64,000 nt of DNA from the NCBI RefSeq assembly GCF_002127265.1, contig NZ_NFUU01000001.1, forward strand, positions 744,001 through 808,000. Reading direction: 5' to 3'. The translations under genes were made by a program, and so were the position numbers. This document shows, one piece after another, positions 50,501 to 59,210 of the stretch. Position 1 is the stretch's first letter. Each line of letters begins with the position of its first letter. The stretch comes from Hydrogenophaga sp. IBVHS1. Its GTDB lineage: Bacteria > Pseudomonadota > Gammaproteobacteria > Burkholderiales > Burkholderiaceae_C. The notes under the pieces were generated by a model, which saw only the letters and a program-made list of their open reading frames with translations, searched no databases and had not been told where the DNA came from.

Positions 50501-50655
50501 CCGGCGTCAACCACCTCGGTACTCAAGGTCGCTGGGCCTTCGCCGAGTTCACCGAGGTGTACCAAATCGAAGCCGACTTCAAAGACAAAGTCGACGCGCA
50601 ATTCACCCAACTCATTGAGATCGCTGCCAGGAAGGCCGCCACAGGGAACGTTTAA
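47560..50655 (+). CDS. BPTD_3080-type restriction endonuclease (SF2 helicase fused to nuclease)
   Basis: 1031 residues. Walker A G-A-G-K-T at 177-181, DEAH box D312-E-A-H315, and a helicase C-terminal half with S-M-L-T-E-G-W-D and Q-V-I-G-R-A-L-R-R. The C-terminus is a PD-(D/E)xK nuclease: L-P-D939-F-I-V then V-V-E959-I-K961-G. This is a type III-like Res subunit of the BPTD_3080 family. The stop is 2 bases before the methyltransferase start, so the two form a restriction-modification operon. Confidence 0.9.
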   Translation: MSNPFFDHPILNSPYDCPSRHWELDGDGQPTQQILETRRRAEFITPIPKPKKRKKAVQQGEMLFDEGSSLSTAEQQYDPTSIINQVRQAVDTWRSLPNPSQWQVTPETARLLQHWRHHKFSGVRPFFCQVEAAETAIWLTEVAPQSKAGKSLLDHLASANKDANPELMRLALKLATGAGKTTVMAMLIAWQTINAVRRPTSKHFTRGFLICAPGLTIKDRLRVLQPNDPNSYYKDRELLPSDMLDDMSRAKIVITNYHAFKMRERIELSKGGRQLLQGRTGDAPFTQETEGQMLQRVMPDLMGMKNIMVINDEAHHCYREKPTPEDDEVLKGDEKKEADKNNEAARLWISGLEAVNRKLGVARVMDLSATPFFLSGSGYAEGTLFPWTMSDFSLMDAIECGIVKLPRVPVAENITGDEMPVFRNLWEHIRKDMPKKGRGTGGELDPLKLPLRLQTALLALYGHYEKTFKLWEDYGIKVPPCFIIVCQNTAISKLVYDFVSGFHRKNEDDTTTLENGRLALFRNFDETTGNPLPRPNTLLIDSEQLEAGDALDDNFRGMAADEIAQFRREIIERSGDARSGDNITDQELLREVMNTVGKAGQLGGSIRCVVSVSMLTEGWDANTVTHVLGIRAFGTQLLCEQVIGRALRRQSYEVNDVGLFNVEYADVFGIPFNFTAKPVIGPPQPPRETVQVKAIRPERDALEITFPRVEGYRVELPEERLAASFNDESVLTLSPALVGPSITRNSGIIGEGADMSLEHLGDMRPSTLLFQLTQRLLYTKWRDPGEAPKLHLFGQLKRIVKEWLDAVDDDGNPRYLVCKGGTYPALLMYQELADMACNKITAAITRQFLGERPIKALLDAYNPTGSTKNVRFNTSKTSRWETSSKHCHLNWVILDSDWEAEFCRVAESHPKVLAYAKNHNLGLEVPYRFGSTMRKYLPDFIVLVDDGHGAEDPLHLVVEIKGYRGEDAIEKKSTMDTYWVPGVNHLGTQGRWAFAEFTEVYQIEADFKDKVDAQFTQLIEIAARKAATGNV

Positions 50656-50657
50656 GC

Positions 50658-53600
50658 ATGGCCACCAAAAAACCTACCAAGTCCGCAGCATCCAAATCGG
50701 TCGAGACACTCACCCACGACGAAGCCAAGCGTAAAAACATCCCTTCCGTGGAGCAGCAGTCCATTGCCACGCAAGAGCAAACTGCGCCCAAGCAAATACG
50801 CTACCCGCGCAATACCGATCTAGACCCCCAGTTGGTCTGGCGCGGCAAAGACGAGCAAGACTGGAGCGACCTTGTCGTCAACGCGCCACCGCTCTACATC
50901 CAGGAAAAGGTGCACCCCAAGGCTCTGATTGACGACCTGCTGCGCACCAGCAAAGAGCGCGAGCACGACGAAGGTCAAACCACCGCCGACCTGTTTTCAG
51001 ACTTCAACGGCATCCCGAAGGGCGCAGACAAGACCGAGTTCTATCAGCACGATCAGAACTGGACCAACCGCATGATCTTGGGCGATAGCCTGCAGGTCAT
51101 GGCCAGCCTGGCCGAGCGCGAAGGCCTGCGCGGCAAGGTGCAATGCATCTATTTTGACCCGCCCTATGGCATCAAATTCAACAGCAATTTTCAGTGGAGC
51201 ACCACCAGTCGGGACGTAAAGGACGGCAACGCTGACCACATCACCCGTGAGCCGGAGCAAGTCAAAGCATTTCGGGACACTTGGCGCGATGGCATCCATT
51301 CGTACCTGACTTATCTGCGCGACCGGCTAACGGTAGCGCGGGATTTGCTGACGGAATCGGGATCGATCTTTGTGCAGATTGGGGACGAGAATGTGCACCG
51401 AGTGCGGGCTGCGATGGATGAGGTGTTTGGTGAAGATCAATTTGTCAGCATGATCACATTCACAAAAACCGAAGGACTTGCGCCAGACTCATTCAGTAAC
51501 GTAACTGACTTTATAATCTGGTTCTCAAAGAAGAAAAGTTCCCTCAAGTATCGCGATTTAAAAACTCCCAAAAAGCCTGGACAAGCAGGGGCTACCGGAT
51601 ACATCCTTCTCGATCGGAAAGACCGAACAGAATGGCGAGTAGCCACTCAGAATGAAATCAAGATCGGCTCGGTTGATGGTTTCGATTTCTTCGACGACCA
51701 GCCACTCATTTCACAAGACGCACCGAATCATAAGCAAGAGCCGTTTTGGTTTAAAGGCAAGCCATACTATCCCGCTGCAGGTAGGCATTGGTCGACAGGA
51801 CAGGATGTATCAAAACTAATACGTCTTGCAAATGCTGGGAGAATTATTCAACGCGGGGAACGTGTTGAGTGGAAACGCTACATCGACGAAGTAGCTGGTA
51901 CACCGCTAAACAACGTTTGGTTGGGAATGGGGGATCGCGGATTCACTGGCGACAAAAAAGTCTATGTTGTTCAGACCGCTCCCGAAGTCATTCAACGGTG
52001 CATGTTGATGTGCACCGACCCTGGAGACCTCGTCCTCGATCCCACATGCGGGAGCGGCACCACAGCTAACGTCGCCGAGCAGTGGGGCCGCCGGTGGGTC
52101 ACCATCGACACCTCACGCGTAGCTCTCGCTTTGGCGCGCGCCCGCATCATGGGCGCACGTTATCCGTTCTACCTGTTGGCCGACACGATTGAAGGCCAGA
52201 TCAAGGAAGGTGAGGTCACCCGCACGGCACCAAGCACCCAGCCGACACAGGGCAATATCCGCCAAGGCTTTGTTTATGAGCGCGTGCCGCACATCACGCT
52301 GAAATCCATCGCCAACAACGCCGAGATCGACGTGATCTGGGAAAAGTGGCAAGCCACGCTAGAGCCGCTGCGCGAGAAGCTGAACGCCGCTCGCGGAGTC
52401 AGTTGGCAGGAGTGGGAAGTTCCTCGTGAGGCGGAAGATGCCTGGGACAAAGCCACCCAAACGATTTTCCATGCGATCAAAGCAGAACAGATCTTGAAAA
52501 AGGATGCGAATCCAGGCAGGACGACAGAGAGCCTACAGGCCATCAATCACAGCTTGAAGCGTGCGTATACGCTGACGACACTGCCCGAGCGTCCGGTGGA
52601 CCCATGGCCTGAGGAGCAAGCGAAGCTACACGCCGAATGGTGGCAGGCCCGAATTGCCCGTCAAAAAGAGATCGACGCCTCCATCGCCGCCAAAGCCGAA
52701 GTTGAATACCTCTTTGACAAGCCTTACGACAACAAGAAGGCCGTGCGCGTGGCAGGGCCCTTCACAGTGGAATCGCTCAGCCCACACCGCATGTTGGGTG
52801 TGGACGAAAACGACGAGCTGATCGACCCGCAGACGGCTCAAAAAGAACGAGGCGAGTACGAAGCCAAACAGTCGTTCCCCCAGATGATTCTGGACAACCT
52901 CAAGGCCGCGGGTGTGCAACAGGCTCACAAAGCCGACCGAATCACGTTCACCACAATCAACCCATGGCCAGGAAAGGGCGCAGTGTGCGCCGTAGGCCTC
53001 TACATGGAAGGCGACGTAGAGAAGCGTGCCGGCATCTTCATCGGCTCCGAATTCGGTACTGTGCAGCGAAGCGATTTGGTTGAGGCTGCTCGCGAGTGCG
53101 GCGATGCTGGCTTTGATGTGTTGATTGCTTGCGCCTTTAATTACGAAGCTCACGCCACCGAGTTCTCCAACTTGGGGCGCATCCCCGTGCTCAAGGCGCG
53201 CATGAACGCCGACCTGCACATGGCCGAAGACCTGAAGAACACCGGCAAAGGAAACCTGTTCGTGATCTTTGGCGAGCCCGACATCGACATCCTCAACACC
53301 AAAGGCAAGAGCCTGAAGGTTGTCACTGCCGGCAAAGAGACCTACCCAGTGGTCGAAGGTGAAAAACTGGTGGTCAAAGTGAATGGTGTGGATGTCTTCA
53401 AACCCCAAACAGGCGAGGTGATCAGCGACGGCGCCGACGGCATCGCCTGTTGGTTCATAGACACCGACTACAACGAAGAGAGCTTCTTCGTCCGCCACGC
53501 CTACTTTCTGGGCGCCAACGATCCCTACACCGCCCTGAAAACCACACTCAAAGCCGAGATCGACAAAGAAGCTTGGGACACGCTCAATAGCGACACCTCG

Positions 53601-53690
53601 CGCCCGTTCGACAAACCCAAGTCAGGTCGTATCGCAGTGAAGGTCATCAATCATCTGGGGGATGAGGTCATGAAGGTATTCAAGATATGA
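50658..53690 (+). CDS. site-specific DNA methyltransferase of the BPTD_3080-type system
   Basis: 1010 residues. Methyltransferase motif IV D167-P-P-Y-G comes before motif I D461-P-T-C-G-S-G-T-T, the beta-class order of N6-adenine or N4-cytosine enzymes (DPPY favours adenine). A long insert separates them and a roughly 500-residue C-terminal region, probably target recognition and coupling to the nuclease, follows. The stop overlaps the next gene (ATGA). A diverged copy of its last 21 codons occurs at 54918-54980. Confidence 0.9.
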   Translation: MATKKPTKSAASKSVETLTHDEAKRKNIPSVEQQSIATQEQTAPKQIRYPRNTDLDPQLVWRGKDEQDWSDLVVNAPPLYIQEKVHPKALIDDLLRTSKEREHDEGQTTADLFSDFNGIPKGADKTEFYQHDQNWTNRMILGDSLQVMASLAEREGLRGKVQCIYFDPPYGIKFNSNFQWSTTSRDVKDGNADHITREPEQVKAFRDTWRDGIHSYLTYLRDRLTVARDLLTESGSIFVQIGDENVHRVRAAMDEVFGEDQFVSMITFTKTEGLAPDSFSNVTDFIIWFSKKKSSLKYRDLKTPKKPGQAGATGYILLDRKDRTEWRVATQNEIKIGSVDGFDFFDDQPLISQDAPNHKQEPFWFKGKPYYPAAGRHWSTGQDVSKLIRLANAGRIIQRGERVEWKRYIDEVAGTPLNNVWLGMGDRGFTGDKKVYVVQTAPEVIQRCMLMCTDPGDLVLDPTCGSGTTANVAEQWGRRWVTIDTSRVALALARARIMGARYPFYLLADTIEGQIKEGEVTRTAPSTQPTQGNIRQGFVYERVPHITLKSIANNAEIDVIWEKWQATLEPLREKLNAARGVSWQEWEVPREAEDAWDKATQTIFHAIKAEQILKKDANPGRTTESLQAINHSLKRAYTLTTLPERPVDPWPEEQAKLHAEWWQARIARQKEIDASIAAKAEVEYLFDKPYDNKKAVRVAGPFTVESLSPHRMLGVDENDELIDPQTAQKERGEYEAKQSFPQMILDNLKAAGVQQAHKADRITFTTINPWPGKGAVCAVGLYMEGDVEKRAGIFIGSEFGTVQRSDLVEAARECGDAGFDVLIACAFNYEAHATEFSNLGRIPVLKARMNADLHMAEDLKNTGKGNLFVIFGEPDIDILNTKGKSLKVVTAGKETYPVVEGEKLVVKVNGVDVFKPQTGEVISDGADGIACWFIDTDYNEESFFVRHAYFLGANDPYTALKTTLKAEIDKEAWDTLNSDTSRPFDKPKSGRIAVKVINHLGDEVMKVFKI

Positions 53691-54076
53691 AATCTGAACT
53701 GGCCTTGTTGCCCACGGTCTTTATCGCTTCCCCGTACTCAAAAGGTGACCCAGTTCTCAATGCACATTTTCAATGCAAGATATTTGACCAACTGCTCACC
53801 GAAAAAAGAGTCCTACCGGTCGCGCCACTTTGGACACACTTCCAACACATCGTGTATCCGCGTCCATACCAGGATTGGATTGACTACGACCAAGCGATGC
53901 TGCGGCTATACGACTGCTGCCTTCGTCTCAATGCTGAGATCAATGTCAATGGTCTGGACTATAAAGAGTGCGTCTCCTCGGGCGCGGATGCTGAGGTAGC
54001 CACCTTTGAAAGACTCGGCAAACCTGTTTTCTACTCCATCCAAGAGCTCTACCAGTGGGTATCCGCAAGGAAATAA
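53687..54076 (+). CDS. nucleoside 2-deoxyribosyltransferase-like protein
   Basis: 129 residues. The N-terminus V-F-I-A-S-P-Y-S-K-G-D and the later S-S-G-A-D-A-E103-V-A-T-F-E-R-L-G-K-P-V-F match the NDT-like fold (DUF4406/DUF1937 group), in which the glutamate of the S-G-x-x-x-E motif is the nucleophile. It may cleave or alter a nucleotide. Overlaps the methyltransferase stop by four bases and is 4 bases from a membrane-protein gene, so it is tightly coupled. Lower GC than its neighbours. Confidence 0.7.
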   Translation: MKSELALLPTVFIASPYSKGDPVLNAHFQCKIFDQLLTEKRVLPVAPLWTHFQHIVYPRPYQDWIDYDQAMLRLYDCCLRLNAEINVNGLDYKECVSSGADAEVATFERLGKPVFYSIQELYQWVSARK

Positions 54077-54080
54077 TAAA

Positions 54081-54692
54081 ATGAATAAAAAGGGGATGGA
54101 AAATTCAATTCGAAGCCTGGCCAATCTATATACCGTAGTGATTGCTGCCGCCCTCTCGGTTGCAGTCATCAGCACGATCGATATTAATGCAGGATTAACA
54201 TCGATCAGCGGCGTCTCTATGCTTTTGTTTGTCGCATTTTTGGCTACGCTATTTCCCTTCTTTCATGGTGCGCTTCGCCACTTGGATGATGTCTATATCG
54301 AAAATGAAAATGCCCATGTTAGCCGAAGCGCCCTAATTATCGACTTTGCATTATTATTTATGCATGCATTGGTCTTCTTGGCTCTATCGCAGCTGTTGAA
54401 GAAGCCATCTGATTTTGCATGGCTACTCATCGGTGTATTGACTGTCGACGTGGTCTGGGGACTGTTTACTTCTTTTGGCGCATCATCTGGCTCGAAGCTG
54501 TCAGCGGAAGCGAAATGGACAATCATAAACTTCGTGTTTATTGTTGTAGTCTTGGCCTATTTGGTCGCCAACGATATATACGTGGGCTCAATGGAGAGCC
54601 CAATAAGGCTTGCAGGATTACTTGCTATAGCCGCGTTGGCCCGTTCGGTTATTGATTATTTGTGGTGTCGCGACTTCTATTTTCCGAAATGA
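54081..54692 (+). CDS. six-helix membrane protein of unknown function
   Basis: 203 residues with about six hydrophobic helices (residues about 16-33, 43-62, 84-104, 112-131, 147-165 and 176-192) and short loops. No recognised family. AAGG lies 11 bases before the ATG. Low GC compared with the flanking restriction genes. Directly downstream of the deoxyribosyltransferase-like gene, it could be the membrane effector of a two-gene module inserted in the restriction operon. Confidence 0.62.
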   Translation: MNKKGMENSIRSLANLYTVVIAAALSVAVISTIDINAGLTSISGVSMLLFVAFLATLFPFFHGALRHLDDVYIENENAHVSRSALIIDFALLFMHALVFLALSQLLKKPSDFAWLLIGVLTVDVVWGLFTSFGASSGSKLSAEAKWTIINFVFIVVVLAYLVANDIYVGSMESPIRLAGLLAIAALARSVIDYLWCRDFYFPK

Positions 54693-54702
54693 GATTTTCA
54701 GC

Positions 54703-54895
54703 GTGCGCATCTCAATCGCTAGCACCCTCACCGAGAGCGTCGCGTGCCTGATCGGCAGCGAGCAAAAGTCCCTCAAGACCACCGCCTTTGATCTGCAACT
54801 GAATCCGCCCGATCAGAGCACGAGCCTGCACAGAGTCGAGCAACCAAAAGACAAAACGGCTGGTCTGCGGGCGCAGGCGGCGACACATCGCGTTG
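54703..54895 (+). pseudogene. 5' fragment of a second RelE-helicase gene
   Basis: The translation (S-E-Q-K-S-L-K-T-T-A-F-D-L-Q-L-N-P then S-L-H-R-V-E-Q-P-K-D-K) aligns with residues 7-50 of the helicase encoded at 56795 (D-E-Q-K-A-V-K-T-T-A-F-D-L-Q-M-N-P, S-L-H-R-I-E-Q-S-K-D-K). After K-D-K the frame shifts by one base; the W-S-A-x-A-G-x-D match continues in another frame. The rest of the helicase is missing. This is a relic of an older copy. Confidence 0.72.
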
Positions 54896-54902
54896 GTTGC
54901 AC

Positions 54903-54980
54903 AAGCCCATGTCAGATCGCATCGCAGCGAAGGGCATCAATCACCTGGGCAATGAGGTGATGAAGGTTTTTGAGATCTAA
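54903..54980 (+). pseudogene. 3' fragment of a second methyltransferase gene
   Basis: The final codons read R-I-A-A-K-G-I-N-H-L-G-N-E-V-M-K-V-F-E-I and TAA, matching the end of the methyltransferase at 53628-53690 at 51 of 63 bases. The fragment joins the helicase relic at about 54900 and ends 17 bases before the GmrSD-type gene. It shows that another restriction operon of the same type once lay here. Confidence 0.7.
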
Positions 54981-54997
54981 CTTTTGAGACACACTTA

Positions 54998-56794
54998 ATG
55001 ATCATCACCCCAGCCGCCTTATCTATTAATCAAATATTTGGGTCCAACAACGAGCAATACGTTATTCCAACCTACCAACGACGGTACTCATGGAAGGATC
55101 GCCAGATCTGGGAGCTGATCGATGACATCAAGTTGATCGAGAATGCGGATACGCACCTGCTTGGTAGCATTGTGTGCTTGGCTAGTCATCACACTGCTGG
55201 ACTCAACAAACTTGAACTCGTAGACGGGCAACAGCGGTTGACCACAGTGTCCATACTGCTCGAGTGCATAAGACAGAGATTACTTGAAAAAGGCGAAGCC
55301 GATGAAGCGGCCGAGGTTGCGCGCTTGTTGACTGCAAAGCCTATGGGTGGCAAGCCTGTCCGAAAGGTCTCGTTGGACTCAATTGATTCGGACGAGTTTG
55401 ATCGATTAGTCCTGAATGACGAGACGAAGGAGTTCAAGAATCTACAGCTGAAATCAGCATTCGAAACGATTCGAAAATGGATTGCTAGCCAGAGCCTAAA
55501 AGACCTGGGCATCTTCCTGTATCGACTGCAGAATCAAGCTATCGTTATCAGGCTTGATGTCGGCGAGGCGAAAGACGCCTTTAAATTGTTTGAGACGATC
55601 AATAACCGGGGCCTCCGACTCAGCCCCACCGATATCATCAAGAATTTTCTTCTTGGAAACGCTGCCCGTTTCAGCGATGAGTCCTTACAGGCTGCTCGCA
55701 AGAGCTGGGCTGCTCTCATACTGAACCTCGACGGTACAAACTCGGATGCATTCTTCCGGTACTACCTGATGTCCTTGGAGCAAACACGCCTCACTGCTGC
55801 AAACGTGGTTCCAGTTTTCAAAAAGGTGTTTATGGAGCGGGTGGCAGAGGCCTCTGCCCTTCCTGAAAGGCATCTATACACGGAGGTCGAAGAGTCAGAG
55901 GATACAGATGGTGAAGAACTGGTCGACGCCAGGCAAGGTACCGTGGAAATACTCGACTCGACTAAATCCGCGAAGACAACGAAGGTCGAATTCACCACAT
56001 TTTTGTCGGAGTTGGTTCTCCGGGCCAAGCATTACGGCGAGCTGGTCTTGGTCAAAACAACCGACGAAAAGACGAATCGCCACCTGCGGAACTTGAAGAT
56101 GATCAAGGCCGTTCAAACGTACGGGTTCTTGATGCACCTTCGCGCAGGAGGCTGCCAGGACAAGGTATTCCTCGAAGTTTTAAGGTTAACGGAGAGCTTC
56201 GTCTTGAGGCGCCACATTTGCCGTGAGCGATCAAACGAAACGGAGGCCTTGTTTGCCAGGCTTTGCTCGGTGAACCCTAGGAACCCTGGTGAGGCAACTC
56301 GCAAGGCCTACCGAGAGCTATGTCCAAGCGATGAAAAGTTTCGGACTGAGTTTTCAGAGACCAAATTCACAGGCACCGTTATTGACCGAGCGCGGTTCTG
56401 CCTTGAGCAAATCGAGCTGTCCAAGCAAGGGCAGTTTGACGAACTGAATGTACTGGGAGCTGCGGAAGTACATGTTGAACACATCATCCCGCAGAAGATC
56501 AAGTCCAAGAAGGACAGAGATGAGTTTGGGGACTGGATCACCTACCTTGGAGAAGGTGCCGAAGCTAAACACCCTCAGTATGTGTCGCGCATCGGAAACC
56601 TCACCATCTTTTCCGGCCCATTGAACATAGCAGCCTCCAACAATCCCTTTGCAGCAAAGAAAGCAGCCTACAGGAAGTCGGCACTCAAGATCACACAAGA
56701 TCTGGTGGGCAAGCCCCATTTCAGGTTCATAGAAGTCACCCAGCGTTCTGGGGAGCTTGCAGACCTGGCAGTCGCCATCTGGCCACTGCCATAA
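54998..56794 (+). CDS. GmrSD-type restriction enzyme (DUF262 + DUF1524)
   Basis: 598 residues, a single-chain fusion. The N-terminal DUF262 domain has the ParB-like I-P-x-Y-Q-R-x-Y-x-W (23-32) and D76-G-Q-Q-R80 motifs for nucleotide binding and hydrolysis. The C-terminal DUF1524 domain has the His-Me nuclease motif H492-V-E-H495-I-I-P and a downstream G-N-L-T-I-F-S-G-P-L-N with N534. GmrSD enzymes cut modified phage DNA. The stop is directly followed by the helicase start. Confidence 0.85.
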   Translation: MIITPAALSINQIFGSNNEQYVIPTYQRRYSWKDRQIWELIDDIKLIENADTHLLGSIVCLASHHTAGLNKLELVDGQQRLTTVSILLECIRQRLLEKGEADEAAEVARLLTAKPMGGKPVRKVSLDSIDSDEFDRLVLNDETKEFKNLQLKSAFETIRKWIASQSLKDLGIFLYRLQNQAIVIRLDVGEAKDAFKLFETINNRGLRLSPTDIIKNFLLGNAARFSDESLQAARKSWAALILNLDGTNSDAFFRYYLMSLEQTRLTAANVVPVFKKVFMERVAEASALPERHLYTEVEESEDTDGEELVDARQGTVEILDSTKSAKTTKVEFTTFLSELVLRAKHYGELVLVKTTDEKTNRHLRNLKMIKAVQTYGFLMHLRAGGCQDKVFLEVLRLTESFVLRRHICRERSNETEALFARLCSVNPRNPGEATRKAYRELCPSDEKFRTEFSETKFTGTVIDRARFCLEQIELSKQGQFDELNVLGAAEVHVEHIIPQKIKSKKDRDEFGDWITYLGEGAEAKHPQYVSRIGNLTIFSGPLNIAASNNPFAAKKAAYRKSALKITQDLVGKPHFRFIEVTQRSGELADLAVAIWPLP

Positions 56795-58900
56795 ATGGGT
56801 CAGCAGATGAATTTCCTCATAGCTGAAACCTTTACCGACAGCCTCGCTCGCCTGACCGGCGATGAGCAGAAGGCTGTGAAGACAACCGCATTCGACCTGC
56901 AAATGAATCCGGCGCATCCGAGCATGAGCTTGCACCGGATCGAGCAATCCAAAGACAAAAACTTCTGGTCGGCGCGCGCAGGCAGTGACATTCGCCTCAT
57001 CGTGCACAAGGCACAAAACAGCCTTCTGCTTTGTTATGTGGACCACCACGACGCTGCTTATGACTGGGCGCGCCGTCGCAAGCTCGAAACCCATCCGACG
57101 ACAGGTGCGGCTCAGTTGGTTGAGGTGCGTGAGACGGTCAAACGGGTGGAGGTGCCAGTCTATGTTCCGACTGAAACGGCCCCAACAGCTTCGCCCCCCA
57201 AGTCACCAAAACTGATCTTCACCGACAGGTCAGATCACGAGCTGCTGAGCTACGGTGTGCCCGCCGAATGGCTGGAGGACGTCAAGGCGGCTACTGAAGA
57301 GTCGTATCTGGCTTTGGCCGATCACCTGCCCGCAGAAGCTGCTGAAGCATTGTTGGAGCTGGCAACAGGCGGGAAGCCGCGTGTACCGGCCCCGGCCGCC
57401 GCACATGCGAATCCGTTTGATCATCCCGATGCGCAGCGCCGCTTCCGGGTGATGAGCAACGTGGCCGAGCTGGAGGCCGCACTCAACTATCCGTGGGAAA
57501 AGTGGACAGTTTTTCTGCACCCCGAACAGCGGCAGTGGGTTGAGCGGGAATACACGGGCCCTGCACGCGTTTCAGGCTCAGCAGGCACAGGCAAGACCAT
57601 CGTGGCGCTGCACCGCGCTGCCTACCTGGCGCGCAGCCAGCCAGAAGCTCGGGTTTTGTTGACTACGTTTTCCGACACGTTGGCCAGTGCTTTGCACACC
57701 AAGTTGAAGCGCCTTGTGGCCAGCGAGCCGCGTTTGGCCGAGCGCATTGATGTGTACTCCTTAGAGGCTATTGGTCAGCGTCTCTACAAAGCACAGCATG
57801 GCGATCTGACGCTTGCGAGTCGCGCGGCCGTCAAGCGAATGTTCAGCGAGTCTTCCGAGTACGTGAGTGGCCACAAATTCAGTCTGTATTTTTTGCTTAC
57901 TGAATGGGAGCAGATCGTCGATGCTTGGCAACTGCAGTCGTGGGAGGATTACCGAGATGTCGCGCGCCTGGGGCGCAAGACGCGATTGCCAGAGCCCCAG
58001 CGGGCTGTGTTGTGGGCGATTTTTGAGTTGGTCAGGGCAGCACTGGCCAAGGAAAAGCTCATCACGCCAGCCGCTATGTTCACCAACTTGGCAACCAAGC
58101 TAAGCGCTAGCAAGAACGCGCCGTATGACTTCGCCGTGGTGGACGAAGCCCAAGACCTGAGCGTGGCTCACATTCGATTCCTGGCCTCCATCGGCCGGAA
58201 CCGGCCTGACGCGCTATTTTTTGCGGGTGATCTAGGACAGAGGATTTTTCAACAACCTTTTTCCTGGAAATCACTAGGGGTCGATATTCGCGGGCGCTCG
58301 CGCACGCTGCGCATCAACTACCGAACATCGCACCAGATTCGCCTGCAGGCGGATCGGTTGCTGGGACCTCAAACCACCGATATTGACGGCAACAGCGATA
58401 CCCGCAATGACACGGTTTCGGTGTTCAACGGTCCGCCACCGGTGGTCCGTGCTTTGGGTACCGAATCGGACGAGGTCTCTACGGTCGGAGCCTGGCTGGC
58501 CGAGCAGGTGCGATCTGGCACGTTGCCTCACGAGCTGGGAGTCTTCGTTCGCTCAGAAGCGCAGTTGAGTCGCGCTCAGGCGGCAGTCGATGCTGCGGGC
58601 CTGTCTTTCAAACTGCTTGATCAGCATGTAGAGACCGTCATCGGTCACGTATCCATCATCACCATGCACCTCGCCAAGGGACTGGAGTTTCGGGGCGTAG
58701 CAGTGATGGCCTGTGACGACGAGGTGATCCCGTTGCAAGAGCGCATCGAATCTGTCGGAGACGACTCAGATTTGCAAGAGGTCTACGACACCGAACGCCA
58801 TTTGCTCTATGTTGCCTGCACCCGAGCGCGCGATCATTTGCTGGTGACGGGTATCACGCCGGTGTCCGAGTTTCTCGACGACTTCAGACAGGAGCAGTAA
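56795..58900 (+). CDS. UvrD-like helicase with an N-terminal RelE-like domain
   Basis: 701 residues. The first 100 resemble a RelE/ParE-type toxin fold (I-A-E-T-F-T-D-S-L, then F-W-S-A-R-A-G-S-D-I-R-L-I-V-H-K and L-L-L-C-Y-V-D-H-H-D-A-A-Y-D-W-A). A linker follows, then the SF1 helicase core with Walker A G-S-A-G-T-G-K-T (261-268), DEAQD (450-454) and a Y-V-A-C-T-R-A-R motif near the C-terminus. Begins at the base after the GmrSD stop. A second in-frame ATG is at 56807. Probably a defence effector or partner. Confidence 0.87.
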   Translation: MGQQMNFLIAETFTDSLARLTGDEQKAVKTTAFDLQMNPAHPSMSLHRIEQSKDKNFWSARAGSDIRLIVHKAQNSLLLCYVDHHDAAYDWARRRKLETHPTTGAAQLVEVRETVKRVEVPVYVPTETAPTASPPKSPKLIFTDRSDHELLSYGVPAEWLEDVKAATEESYLALADHLPAEAAEALLELATGGKPRVPAPAAAHANPFDHPDAQRRFRVMSNVAELEAALNYPWEKWTVFLHPEQRQWVEREYTGPARVSGSAGTGKTIVALHRAAYLARSQPEARVLLTTFSDTLASALHTKLKRLVASEPRLAERIDVYSLEAIGQRLYKAQHGDLTLASRAAVKRMFSESSEYVSGHKFSLYFLLTEWEQIVDAWQLQSWEDYRDVARLGRKTRLPEPQRAVLWAIFELVRAALAKEKLITPAAMFTNLATKLSASKNAPYDFAVVDEAQDLSVAHIRFLASIGRNRPDALFFAGDLGQRIFQQPFSWKSLGVDIRGRSRTLRINYRTSHQIRLQADRLLGPQTTDIDGNSDTRNDTVSVFNGPPPVVRALGTESDEVSTVGAWLAEQVRSGTLPHELGVFVRSEAQLSRAQAAVDAAGLSFKLLDQHVETVIGHVSIITMHLAKGLEFRGVAVMACDDEVIPLQERIESVGDDSDLQEVYDTERHLLYVACTRARDHLLVTGITPVSEFLDDFRQEQ

Positions 58901-58973
58901 AGAGCCTCGAGGCACTCTGCGACACACTGCAAAACGAATTGGCACCTTAAGCCCTGGGGGGGGCATAAAAATC

Positions 58974-59210
58974 ATGGCAACACTCATACCAGCGCTGAGC
59001 AATTGTGCATCTCGTATGACGTCTGGCGAAAATCGGCTGGCGCAGCGGCTTGAAAAGAAGCTTGATTTCTTCATGTGGAGACTCCATCAGTTGGAATTCT
59101 TTACTCCCGTCTGGTACGGGATTTCAAAGTGGATTCACTGCGACCTATGCTCAAAGGCTGATGCAAAACCCGTTAAATTGACTCTGAACTCCAAAGCCCA
59201 ATGCTACTGA
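58974..59210 (+). pseudogene. truncated NERD-type nuclease/helicase gene start
   Basis: The frame starts M-A-T-L-I-P-A-L and continues C-A-S-R-M-T-S-G-E-N-R-L-A-Q-R-L-E, like the start of NERD-domain helicase-nucleases. After about residue 32 the similarity ends and the frame soon stops. The rest of the gene is missing. The remainder of the 530-base gap between the helicase and GTPase genes shows nothing further that I can support. Confidence 0.5.

Noticed and set aside
53687..54692. CBASS or Thoeris-type signalling pair
   Set aside because: There is no nucleotidyltransferase, SAVED, TIR or SIR2 domain; the enzyme is NDT-like and the partner is a plain membrane protein.
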